From Desulfovibrio sp. UBA2564 (lineage in GTDB: Bacteria; Desulfobacterota; Desulfovibrionia; Desulfovibrionales; Desulfovibrionaceae), in NCBI GenBank assembly GCA_002340305.1, contig DDLU01000154.1, positions 1 to 19,004 of the forward strand: DNA of 19,004 nucleotides, read 5' to 3'. The first letter of the stretch is position 1, and each line of letters begins with the position of its first letter. This document shows positions 1-8,160 of this stretch, piece after piece. A program made the translations under genes and the position numbers. The notes under the pieces were generated by a model. It saw nothing but the letters and a program-made list of their open reading frames with translations, did no database searches and was not told the DNA's origin.

Positions 1-1687
1 GAAGCTCCGCAGGCTCGCGGTGTTCAAGAGGGACAAACTTACCGCAGCCGCGCATGCAGCCGCCCACATGCAAAACCGGAGTTCCGGGATGTGACTCATC
101 AGGACAAGGCCACTGAATTCCCCCGGCCTCCAAGCGAGTATAGGTGATTCCGGCATGGGTCGGGGTCAAGGAGCGCATCTCATCAAAAACATCGCTGGCA
201 CCGGAATAACACTCAGTGCGTCCCAGACGGGTCAATAATTCAGCCAGAATCTCCCAATCCGGGCGGCTCTGCCCAACAGGATTCACAGCCCGTCTTACCC
301 GCTGCACACGGCGTTCTGTGCTGGTAAAAGTTCCATCCTTTTCAGCAAAGCTGGCTCCGGGCAGGACCACATCAGCCAAGGCGGCTGTTTCGGTAAGAAA
401 AAGATCCTGAACTACCAGAAAATTAACATGACGCAGGCAATGCTCAACATGAGTTATATCCGGGTCGCTACGCATTGGGTTTTCCCCAAAAATAAAAAGC
501 CCTTTGAGGTGGTCTTCCTCAACTGCATGCAACATTTTAGGAATGGTCATTCCCGGCTCAGCAGGCAGCTTGACTCCCCACTTGGCTTCAAAGCTTCCCC
601 GCACCGCATCATCAGCAACCGGACGGTATCCGGTCAAAACGTTAGGCAAGGCACCCATGTCGCATGAACCCTGCACGTTATTCTGACCACGCAAGGGATT
701 CACCCCGGTTTTAGGACGGCCTATATTTCCGGTAAGCAACGCAAGGTTGGAAACAGCAAGCACATTGTTGGTTCCGGTTGTGTGCTGGGTAACGCCCATG
801 GTGTAATAAAATGCAGCATTGGGAGAACGTCCGATCAGGCGGGCTGCTTTGCGGATATCGTCAGCAGAAACTTCAGCTATAGCGGCCACACTTTCGGGAT
901 CAAAACCCTTCAGCTCTTCGCGGAAAGCTGCGAAATCTTCGGTAGCCGAGGATACGGCCTCCACATCAGCCAGCCCTTCATCAAGAATAACCCTGGCAAT
1001 GGAAGACAGTAACGACGTATCAGTCCCCGGTCGCAGCCTGAGCCAGACATCAGCCTGCCTTGCAAGGTCTATCTCACGCGGGTCAATGACCACTAATCCG
1101 GCACCGTTCCTTCCGGCCTCCATCATACCTATACCGATAATCGGATGGCACTCGGTAGTGTTGGAACCGATAACGCAAACACAATCGCCCTGCCCCATAT
1201 CCCATAACTCACGAATTGAGTTGGTCATGGAACCGCTTCCAAGTGATGTAGCCAGACCGGCTACAGTGGGGGCATGTCAAAGCCGCGCACAGTGATCGAC
1301 ATTGTTGCTGCCGAGTCCTGCGCGGAAAAATTTCTGGAAAAGATAATTCTCTTCATTTGTACAGCGGGCACTGCTGAATCCACCCACAGCCTGCGGACCG
1401 TGTTCGGATACAATCGAACCCAAGCGGCTTGCCACAAGATCAAGTGCCTCATCCCAAGAAGCCGGAACAAGCTTGCCATCTTTGCGGATCAGCGGGGTTT
1501 TTAAACGGTCACGGTGGTGGACAAAGTCGAAACCGAACCGTCCTTTGGAACACAAAGCCCCCTGATTTACTGAGGGTTCAGGACCGGGAGAAACACTGAC
1601 AATGCGGCCTTCCTCAACCTCCAAGGAGAGAGCGCAGCCGGCACCACAGTACGGACATGTTGTAGTAGTACGTTGCATGCGGCCCAT
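1..1687 (-). CDS. fdhF: Selenocysteine formate dehydrogenase alpha subunit, FDH-H-like (partial, C-terminus beyond window edge)
   Basis: Molybdopterin oxidoreductase that oxidises formate to CO2 (or the reverse) on a Mo/W-bis-MGD centre. The N-terminus carries a [4Fe-4S] motif, CPYCGAGC (C11, C14, C18) plus C46 in LCSKGR, with the electron-relay Lys K48. There is no twin-arginine signal, so it should be cytoplasmic. The frame is open from 1687 to base 1 apart from one TGA at 1277-1279. That TGA gives CARL-U-HAPTVAGL, matching E. coli FdhF CARV-U-HGPSVAGL, so it is read as selenocysteine (residue 137). Downstream family signatures are intact: MGVTQHTTGTNNV, NPLRGQNNVQGSCDMGALPN and FGENPMRSDPD. 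About 562 residues are visible; FDH-H is about 715. The start could be the ATG at 1687 or the one at 1678 (MQRTTTTC); neither has a clear Shine-Dalgarno. Partner subunits are not in the window, so whether it serves a hydrogen-lyase or an NAD-linked complex is unknown. Confidence 0.93.
1247..1265 (-). promoter_or_regulatory. SECIS element of the formate dehydrogenase mRNA
   Basis: Starting 11 nt after the in-frame TGA (1277-1279, minus strand) the message reads TGTAGCC, then GGTCT, then GGCTACA: a perfect 7-bp stem with a 5-nt loop. The E. coli fdhF SECIS has the same GGUCU apical motif at about the same distance from UGA, where SelB binds. Stem, loop and spacing together make this a bacterial SECIS that recruits SelB-Sec-tRNA(Sec). 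It lies inside the coding sequence and encodes part of TVAGLAT. Confidence 0.9.
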
Positions 1688-1806
1688 TTAGCACAAGACA
1701 TGCCATAAACCAAACGCAACAAAAAAAATATAACACACTTAAATATCTAAACTTAAAAATCAGAACAAAAATTATGTAAGAGCACGCAAGCATAATTGCA
1801 CACTTC

Positions 1807-1840
1807 AATTGCATGCAATTCAAGAAAAATGCATGCAATC
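1807..1840. promoter_or_regulatory. Tandem GCATGC palindromes in divergent intergenic region (candidate operator)
   Basis: A perfect 14-bp palindrome, AATTGCATGCAATT, occupies 1807-1820. A 12/14 match (AAATGCATGCAATC) follows at 1827-1840, exactly 20 bp on, about two helical turns. A further AATTGCA half-copy lies at 1794-1800. The sites sit in the AT-rich gap between the divergent formate dehydrogenase and PAS genes, where an operator is expected. The cognate regulator is unknown, and the direction of control cannot be read from sequence. Confidence 0.45.
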
Positions 1841-1881
1841 GAAATAGCGGAAAATCCACAACTAAAATAAATATCATTCCC

Positions 1882-1911
1882 TTGTCATTAACCTCAGCCC
1901 TGTGGCATGAT
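1882..1911 (+). promoter_or_regulatory. Possible sigma70-type promoter for the PAS/kinase genes
   Basis: TTGTCA (1882-1887 region) and CATGAT (1906-1911) lie about 18 bp apart, upstream of the PAS gene start at 1953. The -10 match is only partial (4/6), so this is a candidate only. A -10 shifted to the adjacent GATTAA is possible but gives a long spacer. Confidence 0.25.
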
Positions 1912-1952
1912 TAATTTCAAAATAAAACCACCATCATATCCGGGAGCTGGAG

Positions 1953-2300
1953 ATGACATTCGAAGAACTGATCAAGACCACAGATAAACCTGTTATTGCA
2001 GCAGACCTGAAAGGTATCATCACCATGATTAATTCATCCTTTACTGAAAGTTTCGGTTGGAAAGAGGCTCAATTAATTGGAACCCCGCTGACCTCTATAA
2101 TCCCTTCTGCCCTGCGTGATGCCCATCAGCTGGGCTTTTCCGCCTACATTTCCACGGGGAAAGCCACATTACTCGGGCAACACCTGGACCTTGAAATCGT
2201 AAGTAGCGACAATACGGTCTCTCTCGCCGACCACTACATTATGAGCGGTGAAGTTAACGGAGAGATAAGTTTCGCCGCCAGCATTACCCCGCGCAGCTAA
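1953..2300 (+). CDS. Stand-alone PAS domain protein
   Basis: This 115-residue protein is essentially one PAS domain. It has the usual start (KPVIAADLKGIITMINSSFTESFGW), a PxxLRDAH helix segment, and a C-terminal sheet ending in SFAASITP. There is no membrane segment, so it should be a cytoplasmic sensor or adaptor. The helix reads RDAHQLGFSAYISTG: H58 aligns with the heme-ligand His of FixL, but the FixL arginines R206 and R220 are replaced by Ala and Leu. Heme binding is therefore doubtful. GGGAG and GGAG just before the ATG make a good ribosome binding site. It lies 11 bp upstream of the multi-PAS kinase and probably shares its transcript; it may be a partner or a duplicated input domain of that kinase. 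Ligand and role are unknown. Confidence 0.8.
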   Translation: MTFEELIKTTDKPVIAADLKGIITMINSSFTESFGWKEAQLIGTPLTSIIPSALRDAHQLGFSAYISTGKATLLGQHLDLEIVSSDNTVSLADHYIMSGEVNGEISFAASITPRS

Positions 2301-2311
2301 GGTTTACACCA

Positions 2312-4801
2312 ATGAAAGGTAGAGACCAGCTTATAGCTGAATTGCGTTCTGTTATCGGCAGACTCGAGGCTGTTTTAAGCTCAATAGAAGAAGCTATCCT
2401 CTGGACAGACAATGAAGGCAAAGCCAAGTGGTGCAACGACAGCTTTGCCGAATTGATCGGGCTTAAACGCATTTTTATCATGGGAAGGGAAGTGACCGAA
2501 CTTTTCCCATTGCGACAACGTGGGCAGGATTTACCGACCGAGGGGCACCCCCTTTCCATTGCCCTGCGCAATCAAACATCGCAGCAGGGCAATTACACTT
2601 TTGGTTCTGACAACATCCCATTTGTTGTTAAAGTTCAATATCTGGAGACAATTGAAGGACCGCCCACCACCATCATCATTGCACGGGATTCATCGCAGGA
2701 AAAAGAACTTGCTGAGTACCGTATTCAAGGGGCTGCACTGGCTGCTGCGGCTGATGCCATTGTAATTCTCGATAATATCGGAAGGGTTCATTGGACGAAT
2801 AAAGCCTTTACACGCATAACAGGATATGAATTCAAAGAGGTCTACGGCAAGACCTTGAAAGTACTGAAATCCGGGTATCACTCACAGCAGCACTATAAAG
2901 AAATGTGGTCCACAATACTCGCCGGGAAACCTTGGACCGGAGAAATGGTCAACCGCCGCAAGAACGGCGAAATATACCACGAAGAGCAAACCATTACCCC
3001 GGTTACAGACAACAAAGGCAGGGTTATAAATTTCATTGCTATCAAAAATGATATTACTGAGAAAAAATCGGCCTATAAATCCCTTGAGGACCGTGAGGCC
3101 AAGCTTACAGCACTTTTCGATGGGGTTATTGATGCCATTGTCACTGCCGATTCCAAAGGTAAAATCCTGACAGTGAACCCGGCAGCAGAGAAAATTTTCG
3201 GCTACGGTCCCGGCGAACTGGAAGGACAAAATGTAAGAATCCTCGTCCCCCCGGAACTGCGCCCCAATCACGATAGCTTTATTCGCCGATACCTTGAAAC
3301 CCGCATCCCAAAGGTAATCGGCATCGGGCGCGAGATTGAGGCAGTTCGTAAAGACGGTTCCAGATTTCCCATTGAACTCTCAATTAACGAAATCCGTACT
3401 CATGACGCGGTTATGTTCACCGCCATTGTGCGCGACATTTCAAAACGCAAAGAGCAGGAGAAACGCCTCAAAGAACTCAATGAACAGCTTGAACAACTTG
3501 TTGATGAACGCACAGCTGACCTCACTCAAAAAACCGAAGAGCTTACCCTTGAAGTCCTTGAACGCAAAAAAGCAGAGGAAGAAATAAGGCAAAACCGGGA
3601 ACTACTCCTCTCACTGCTTAACGGAATCCAAGCAGCTTTCCTGATCATTGATGTTGAGAGCAGAGCTATTGCCGAACTCAATGAAATTGCGGAAGCTATG
3701 TTCGGTTTTTCGCGCGACAATATTCTCGGACTCAATTGCGACATCATCTTTGCGGGTCAAGGCGATCATCTTGAGGAAGTATGCCCTCATTCCTATGAGG
3801 ACAACCCGACTATCGAAACTTCTATTGTCGGAGTCAATGGAACACTGATTCCGGTCACTCGCCATATCCTGCCCATAACCATCAAGAGCCGCCCACATCT
3901 CGCGGTGATCCTTTTCAATATCAGTGAAAGAAAAAATCTTGAGCGTAAGCTGGAAATGGCTCGTAAGCTGGAGTCCGTAGGCCGGCTTGCTTCAGGAATA
4001 GCCCATGAAATTAACACCCCCATCCAGTATGTGGGTAACTCAGTACTATTCCAGCAAGAAGCCTTTACTGACTTATTGAGTATCCATGAACTAGACAAGC
4101 AGATTATTGACGAATGCCGTAAGGCCGATCTGTTTCCGCAAATTCTCGCCAAAAGAGATCATGAAGCCGAAGACAAGGACCTCGAATTCATCATCGAAGA
4201 AATCCCGGAATCTTGCGAACGCGCACAGGACGGGGTCAACAGGGTGGCTGGTATTGTCCAGGCCATGAAGAATTTTTCACATCCGGGACAGCAGAATATG
4301 CAACCTGCGGATCTCAATTCCCTCATTCAAACCACTGTCACAGTATCCAGCAATGAATGGAAATATTATGCAGAAATGGACCTGCAATTAGCTCAGATTC
4401 CTTTGGTGGAATGCTTTCACGGCAGCATCAACCAAGTGTTACTTAACATCATAGTCAACGCTGCCCATGCCCTTCATGAAAAATACGAAGAGACGGGAGA
4501 AAAGGGGACCATATCAATTTCCACCATGCACGAAGATGACAGTGTAGTTATCAGGCTGGCAGATAACGGCAAAGGCATACCTGCCGAAATCAAAGACAAA
4601 ATATTCGATCCCTTCTTCACCACCAAAGAAGTGGGCCGGGGATCAGGGCAGGGACTGGCAATTGTACATGACATCATCGTCGGCAGGCATCAAGGAAGTA
4701 TTGATGTAGAATCCGTACCTGGTCAAGGAACAACTTTCAGCATCAAACTGCCTGTCAGACAGCCCGGACAGCAAGAAGGAGTAAGTCATGAAGAAGCATA
4801 A
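2312..4801 (+). CDS. Cytoplasmic multi-PAS sensor histidine kinase with FixL-like PAS
   Basis: This 829-residue kinase has no transmembrane segment. Order: PAS1 (about 10-128), PAS2 (135-255), PAS3 (262-382), coiled coil (383-428, LKELNEQLEQLVDERTADL), PAS4 (430-540), HisKA (545-670) and HATPase_c (675-820). The phosphoacceptor is H565 in GIAHEINTP. The ATPase has its N box (N716 in NIIVNAAHAL), G1 box (DNGKGIP, D751), FDPFFTTK and the GRGSGQGLAIV G2 box, so the catalytic core is intact. PAS3 reads NHDSFIRRYLETRIPKVIGI then GREIEAVRKDG; H320, R326 and R340 align with FixL H200, R206 and R220, which suggests heme-based gas sensing, although similar motifs occur in non-heme PAS domains. Its 3' end overlaps the following response regulator by 14 nt, so that regulator is the likely phosphorylation partner. 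No receiver domain is fused. Confidence 0.93.
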   Translation: MKGRDQLIAELRSVIGRLEAVLSSIEEAILWTDNEGKAKWCNDSFAELIGLKRIFIMGREVTELFPLRQRGQDLPTEGHPLSIALRNQTSQQGNYTFGSDNIPFVVKVQYLETIEGPPTTIIIARDSSQEKELAEYRIQGAALAAAADAIVILDNIGRVHWTNKAFTRITGYEFKEVYGKTLKVLKSGYHSQQHYKEMWSTILAGKPWTGEMVNRRKNGEIYHEEQTITPVTDNKGRVINFIAIKNDITEKKSAYKSLEDREAKLTALFDGVIDAIVTADSKGKILTVNPAAEKIFGYGPGELEGQNVRILVPPELRPNHDSFIRRYLETRIPKVIGIGREIEAVRKDGSRFPIELSINEIRTHDAVMFTAIVRDISKRKEQEKRLKELNEQLEQLVDERTADLTQKTEELTLEVLERKKAEEEIRQNRELLLSLLNGIQAAFLIIDVESRAIAELNEIAEAMFGFSRDNILGLNCDIIFAGQGDHLEEVCPHSYEDNPTIETSIVGVNGTLIPVTRHILPITIKSRPHLAVILFNISERKNLERKLEMARKLESVGRLASGIAHEINTPIQYVGNSVLFQQEAFTDLLSIHELDKQIIDECRKADLFPQILAKRDHEAEDKDLEFIIEEIPESCERAQDGVNRVAGIVQAMKNFSHPGQQNMQPADLNSLIQTTVTVSSNEWKYYAEMDLQLAQIPLVECFHGSINQVLLNIIVNAAHALHEKYEETGEKGTISISTMHEDDSVVIRLADNGKGIPAEIKDKIFDPFFTTKEVGRGSGQGLAIVHDIIVGRHQGSIDVESVPGQGTTFSIKLPVRQPGQQEGVSHEEA

Positions 4802-5909
4802 AATCCTTTTTGTCGATGACGAGGTTAATATCCTCAAATCCTTCAAGATACTCCTCCGTAAAGAGTATGATATTGATCTGGCAGCAAGCGCAGCCGAAGG
4901 TCTTGAGAAAATCAGCAAATGCTCCAACTATGCAGTCATAACTTCGGACCTGAAAATGCCCTCAATGGACGGAATTGAGTTTCTGCATAGGGTCAAAGAT
5001 ATCGCACCTGACTCAGTGCGCATCATGCTTACCGGACACGGTGACCTTGAAGCTGCTTCACTGGCAGTCAACCGGGGGCACATCTTCCGCTTTTTAACCA
5101 AGCCTGTTCCCGGCGATGAATTACGCAGGGTGCTGAAAGCTGCAGTGCGCCAGTCCCAGCTGGTCACAGCAGAGAAAGAGCTGCTGCGCGGGACACTCAA
5201 AGGATGCATCAAACTCCTGACCGATGTACTGAACATCACCAGTCCCGAAGCATTCAGCCGTAGCGAACGGGTGCGCAGAATTTGCCTGAAAACAGCGGAA
5301 CAATACGGTCTGCAAAATACTCTGCAACTTGATCTTGCCGCTATGCTTTCCCAACTGGGGTGCATCAGCCTGAGCTATGAAACAATGTCTAAAGTTCACC
5401 ATGGGCAAACTCTCAGCGAAGAAGAGTTCTCCTGCTACCATAACCACCCTGCAACCGGGGCTGCACTAATATCCAACATTCCCCGTATGGAGGAAGTTGC
5501 CAAAATTATCAAGCAGCAGAATATGCCCCTGTCAGAATTGCCTAATGCTCCTCTTGAAAGCCGCATTCTCAAAGTTTGCCTCGATTTCGATGATCTTGCA
5601 GGTAAAGCACTGGGACAGGACAAAGCATTGCAGGAGTTAAAAAAACGTTCCGGCTGGTACGATGAAAAGGTGCTAAAAGCTTTAAATGCTGCTTTAGCCA
5701 TTAATGACCAGTTCGATTCCAAGATCTTACCATTATCAGATCTGCGTCCCGGTATGATCATAGATCAGGATATTCGTACCCCTGAGGGGACCCTGCTTAT
5801 ATCAAAGGGCCATGAGGTCAGCGAAACAGCTACATTGCGCATCCCAAGAATGTTCAAACATTCCGAACCTCAGCCGCAGGTAAGCGTGCTTATCCCTAAG
5901 GAAAAATAG
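4788..5909 (+). CDS. Response regulator with degenerate HD-GYP-like output domain
   Basis: This 373-residue protein has a canonical receiver (1-120: acidic pair D10-D11, phosphoacceptor D54 in SDLKMP, TGH, FLTKP). An RpfG-like helical domain (about 140-300) and a C-terminal domain (LPLSDLRPGMIIDQDI onward) follow. In active HD-GYP phosphodiesterases the metal site includes HD in LLHDIGK and a later HHE...GYP motif. Here the first is MLSQLGC (S188-Q189 at the HD position) and the second is IIKQQNM with no GYP. Only the HP..GA helix and the RILKV...FDD segment remain. It is therefore predicted not to hydrolyse c-di-GMP and may act as a binding or scaffold module. The start overlaps the kinase gene by 14 nt, arguing for cognate pairing. 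Receiver assignment is firm; the fate of the output domain is inferred from missing residues. Confidence 0.88.
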   Translation: MKKHKILFVDDEVNILKSFKILLRKEYDIDLAASAAEGLEKISKCSNYAVITSDLKMPSMDGIEFLHRVKDIAPDSVRIMLTGHGDLEAASLAVNRGHIFRFLTKPVPGDELRRVLKAAVRQSQLVTAEKELLRGTLKGCIKLLTDVLNITSPEAFSRSERVRRICLKTAEQYGLQNTLQLDLAAMLSQLGCISLSYETMSKVHHGQTLSEEEFSCYHNHPATGAALISNIPRMEEVAKIIKQQNMPLSELPNAPLESRILKVCLDFDDLAGKALGQDKALQELKKRSGWYDEKVLKALNAALAINDQFDSKILPLSDLRPGMIIDQDIRTPEGTLLISKGHEVSETATLRIPRMFKHSEPQPQVSVLIPKEK

Positions 5910-5986
5910 AATTTATAATGCCAGCCAAATCGGCAGGCTGTTACGATATAGCAAAATTATTTATTTAATAGACTAAAAGATGTGAT

Positions 5987-6017
5987 TTGTTGTATTTTTA
6001 AAAATAAAAATTATACA
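5987..6017 (+). promoter_or_regulatory. Possible promoter for the phosphatase/polysaccharide operon
   Basis: The 132-bp gap between the two response regulator genes is strongly AT-rich. It holds TTGTAT (5990-5995), then TATACA (6012-6017) 16 bp later, and a perfect 14-bp palindrome TATTTTTAAAAATA (5993-6006) overlapping the -35 side. The -35 match is poor. It is the only sizeable gap before the long run of overlapping genes starting at 6042, so a promoter here is plausible but unproven. Confidence 0.3.
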
Positions 6018-6041
6018 AAACATATTTCTATAGAGGTTGAA

Positions 6042-7199
6042 ATGAAGCCGAGAATCCTATTCGTGGATGACGATAAAAACATTCTCGCATCCTTCCGTAG
6101 CCTGCTGCGTAAAGATTTTGCCATAGACACCGTCAATCATCCGGTACAGGCCATTGAATTTTATAAAGAGAAAGGACCCTATCCTGTTGTGGTTTCCGAC
6201 CTGAAAATGCCGGACATGAACGGGCTGCAATTTCTTTCTGAAATCGGCAAACTGGATGAAAATGCTATCGGTGTAATCTTAACCGGACACGCTGATATCA
6301 ATGCCGCTGTGACCGCGCTTAATCAGGGCCATGTTTTCCGCTTTCTGACCAAACCCGCAGAGCGCGACACTATAAAAAAAGTCATCAATGCCGGACTGGA
6401 ACAACATAAATTGATCACAGGCAACAAAGAAAAAGAACGCATAATCAAAGAAGATTTAGCTGCCGCGGCTTTCATCCAACAAAGCTTTCTCCCACAGCAA
6501 ATATGCTCACTGGGTCAAGTCTGCCTGAGTTGGCTGTTCAAACCCAGTGATTATGTGGGCGGCGACATGTTCAACATGGTGGAACTCGATGCTGAACACA
6601 GTGCCTTTTACCTGATGGACATCAGCGGGCATGGGGTTTCGGCCGCACTTGCCGCTGTCTCGGTTTCACAACTTCTTTCCCAGTCCGACAATTTTACCGG
6701 ACAGCACAACAGAATTATCCCCCCGTCCAAGCTGCTGCAACAGCTTGATACGGATTTTCCCATCGAAAGGATGAACAAGCACTTCACCATGTTTTACGGC
6801 GTGGTGAATAAATCAGAGAGAGTCCTAACCTACAGCAGTGCCGGACATCTTCCACCATTACTTCTGCGGCGGGACGGTAGCGTTGAAACTCTGGAGAAAG
6901 GTGGCAGCGTCATCGGGGCAGGGATCGGGATTCCTTTTGAAGAAGAAACCGTTCCATTCAACCCCGGAGACAGGTTGATCGTGTACACTGACGGCCTATC
7001 TGAATATGAATCACCAAGCGGCGAACAATTCGGAGCACCCCGTTTGGAGTCCTGCATTCTTGGCAACAGCTCAGAAGCGTCTGCCGGTTTATTGGATTGT
7101 ATATATGAAGAAATGCTGACTTTTGGTGCCAACCAGCCGCTTCAAGATGATGTGACCCTTTGCTGTCTTGAATTTTCGGGGGCCGGGAATGAAAAATAA
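6042..7199 (+). CDS. Response regulator with PP2C (RsbU/SpoIIE-type) phosphatase output
   Basis: A 385-residue receiver-phosphatase protein. The receiver (1-120) has D9-D11 and phosphoacceptor D53 (SDLKMPDMNG) and is clearly paralogous to the receiver of the preceding regulator. A linker helix (KEDLAAAAFIQQSFLP) leads into a complete PP2C domain: VGGD (D175), DISGHG (D193), SAGHLPP, YTDGLSE and QDDVT (D369-D370), so both metal-binding clusters are present. This family dephosphorylates STAS-domain anti-sigma antagonists; the likely substrate is the STAS protein at 10065. The start is the ATG at 6042 with GAGG 5 nt upstream; a TTG further up (5982) is less likely. It overlaps the metallophosphoesterase gene by 11 nt. 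Phosphorylation of D53, presumably by the upstream PAS kinase, would gate the phosphatase (inference). Confidence 0.93.
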   Translation: MKPRILFVDDDKNILASFRSLLRKDFAIDTVNHPVQAIEFYKEKGPYPVVVSDLKMPDMNGLQFLSEIGKLDENAIGVILTGHADINAAVTALNQGHVFRFLTKPAERDTIKKVINAGLEQHKLITGNKEKERIIKEDLAAAAFIQQSFLPQQICSLGQVCLSWLFKPSDYVGGDMFNMVELDAEHSAFYLMDISGHGVSAALAAVSVSQLLSQSDNFTGQHNRIIPPSKLLQQLDTDFPIERMNKHFTMFYGVVNKSERVLTYSSAGHLPPLLLRRDGSVETLEKGGSVIGAGIGIPFEEETVPFNPGDRLIVYTDGLSEYESPSGEQFGAPRLESCILGNSSEASAGLLDCIYEEMLTFGANQPLQDDVTLCCLEFSGAGNEK

Positions 7200-8160
7200 C
7201 CCTCTGTCTCACAGCTTATATGCTTCCCTGGCACGCCGAATGGGCGAAAAAGCGATCTCGCAACGTTTGAGGATGCAGGTTGAACTTTCTGCCTCATGGT
7301 TCGGTAAAGGCTATGGGTATGTACATCTGGAGAATCTGGATTCTTTCATTAGGTTTGTAGATTTAACCCTCCGTCTGTCCGGCATGCGGGAACGGGGTAA
7401 ACGGAACAGCCTTGATTTCAAAATTGAAAAAAATAAATTCTTCATTCCGCACCTGCCGCAGAGGTTGGATGGATTCAGAATTCTGCATCTGAGCGACATT
7501 CACGTTGATGGCTTCATTGACGGCGGAAAGACCCTTTTTGATATGGTGGCACCGCTAAGTTGCGATCTTTGCGTATTGACCGGGGACTTTCGCCTGTTAA
7601 CCCATGACAACCACAAACAGTCCTCCATCGGCATGTCCCGGCTGGTTTCACAAATCAATGCCAAATACGGAATATTCGGGATACTCGGTAATCATGACTT
7701 TTTAGAACAGATCCCGACCCTTGAAGAAAGCGGAGTGCGCATCCTGCTCAATGAAGGGCAAAGTATCAAACATAATGGTGCAGAACTTTATATCGCCGGT
7801 GTTGATGACCCACATTTCTACGGAACCCACGATCTCGGGAGGGCCTATAGGGCACGACTTCGGGAGATGACTTCGATCCTGCTCGCCCATTCCCCGGAGC
7901 TATACTCCGAAGCAACTGGTTACAATACAGATTTATACCTTTGTGGACATACCCATGGCGGACAGATTTGCTTACCGGGCGGGACCCCGTTAATCACCCA
8001 CGCGAATTGTCCACGCTACATGACCGCCGGCAAATGGAAACATATGAACATGCACGGCTACACCTCACGGGGAACAGGGTGTTCCGGTGTACAGGCCCGT
8101 TTCAATTGCCCCCCTGAAATCTCAATTCATACATTACGTAAAGTCGGAGACGGCTCATGA
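7189..8160 (+). CDS. Calcineurin-like metallophosphoesterase (YkuE-like)
   Basis: A 323-residue protein with the full set of metallophosphoesterase motifs: SDIH (D103, H105), GDF (D133), GNHD (167-170), LLAHSPE (H234) and GHTHGGQ (253-259). This arrangement is that of the YkuE/YaeI and LpxH-related phosphodiesterases, which act on phospholipid, nucleotide or polyprenyl-type substrates. The roughly 85-residue N-terminal extension is unassigned. There is no signal peptide or obvious membrane helix, so it is cytoplasmic or peripheral. The ATG at 7189 lies inside the end of the phosphatase gene, and its stop overlaps the next start as ATGA, so it is translationally coupled on both sides. The substrate cannot be told from sequence. 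Its place beside lipid-linked-sugar genes makes a lipid pyrophosphate or sugar phosphate possible, but that is a guess. Confidence 0.88.
   Translation: MKNNPLSHSLYASLARRMGEKAISQRLRMQVELSASWFGKGYGYVHLENLDSFIRFVDLTLRLSGMRERGKRNSLDFKIEKNKFFIPHLPQRLDGFRILHLSDIHVDGFIDGGKTLFDMVAPLSCDLCVLTGDFRLLTHDNHKQSSIGMSRLVSQINAKYGIFGILGNHDFLEQIPTLEESGVRILLNEGQSIKHNGAELYIAGVDDPHFYGTHDLGRAYRARLREMTSILLAHSPELYSEATGYNTDLYLCGHTHGGQICLPGGTPLITHANCPRYMTAGKWKHMNMHGYTSRGTGCSGVQARFNCPPEISIHTLRKVGDGS

Noticed and set aside
1277..1279. TGA in formate dehydrogenase as a nonsense mutation or pseudogene
   Set aside because: Position, flanking residues and the following SECIS hairpin fit selenocysteine, and the rest of the frame is open with intact family motifs.
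216..1504. Several plus-strand open frames across 216-1504
   Set aside because: They are antisense to the continuous formate dehydrogenase frame, have no recognisable domain and reflect its codon pattern.
1688..1705. Sigma54-like promoter on the minus strand (TGGCAT, then GTGC with GG/GC at the right spacing)
   Set aside because: It abuts the start codon, so the transcript would begin at or inside the gene with no leader, and the -12 half is imperfect. Probably chance, although E. coli fdhF is sigma54-dependent.
1953..2300. Heme binding by the small PAS protein based on its His (H58)
   Set aside because: The HxxGFxxYxxTG pattern is common in non-heme PAS domains, and the two FixL arginines are replaced here.
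5919..5940. Intrinsic terminator after the first response regulator (CAGCC/GGCTG)
   Set aside because: The stem is only 5 bp with a 9-nt loop, alternative pairings compete, and no T-tract follows.
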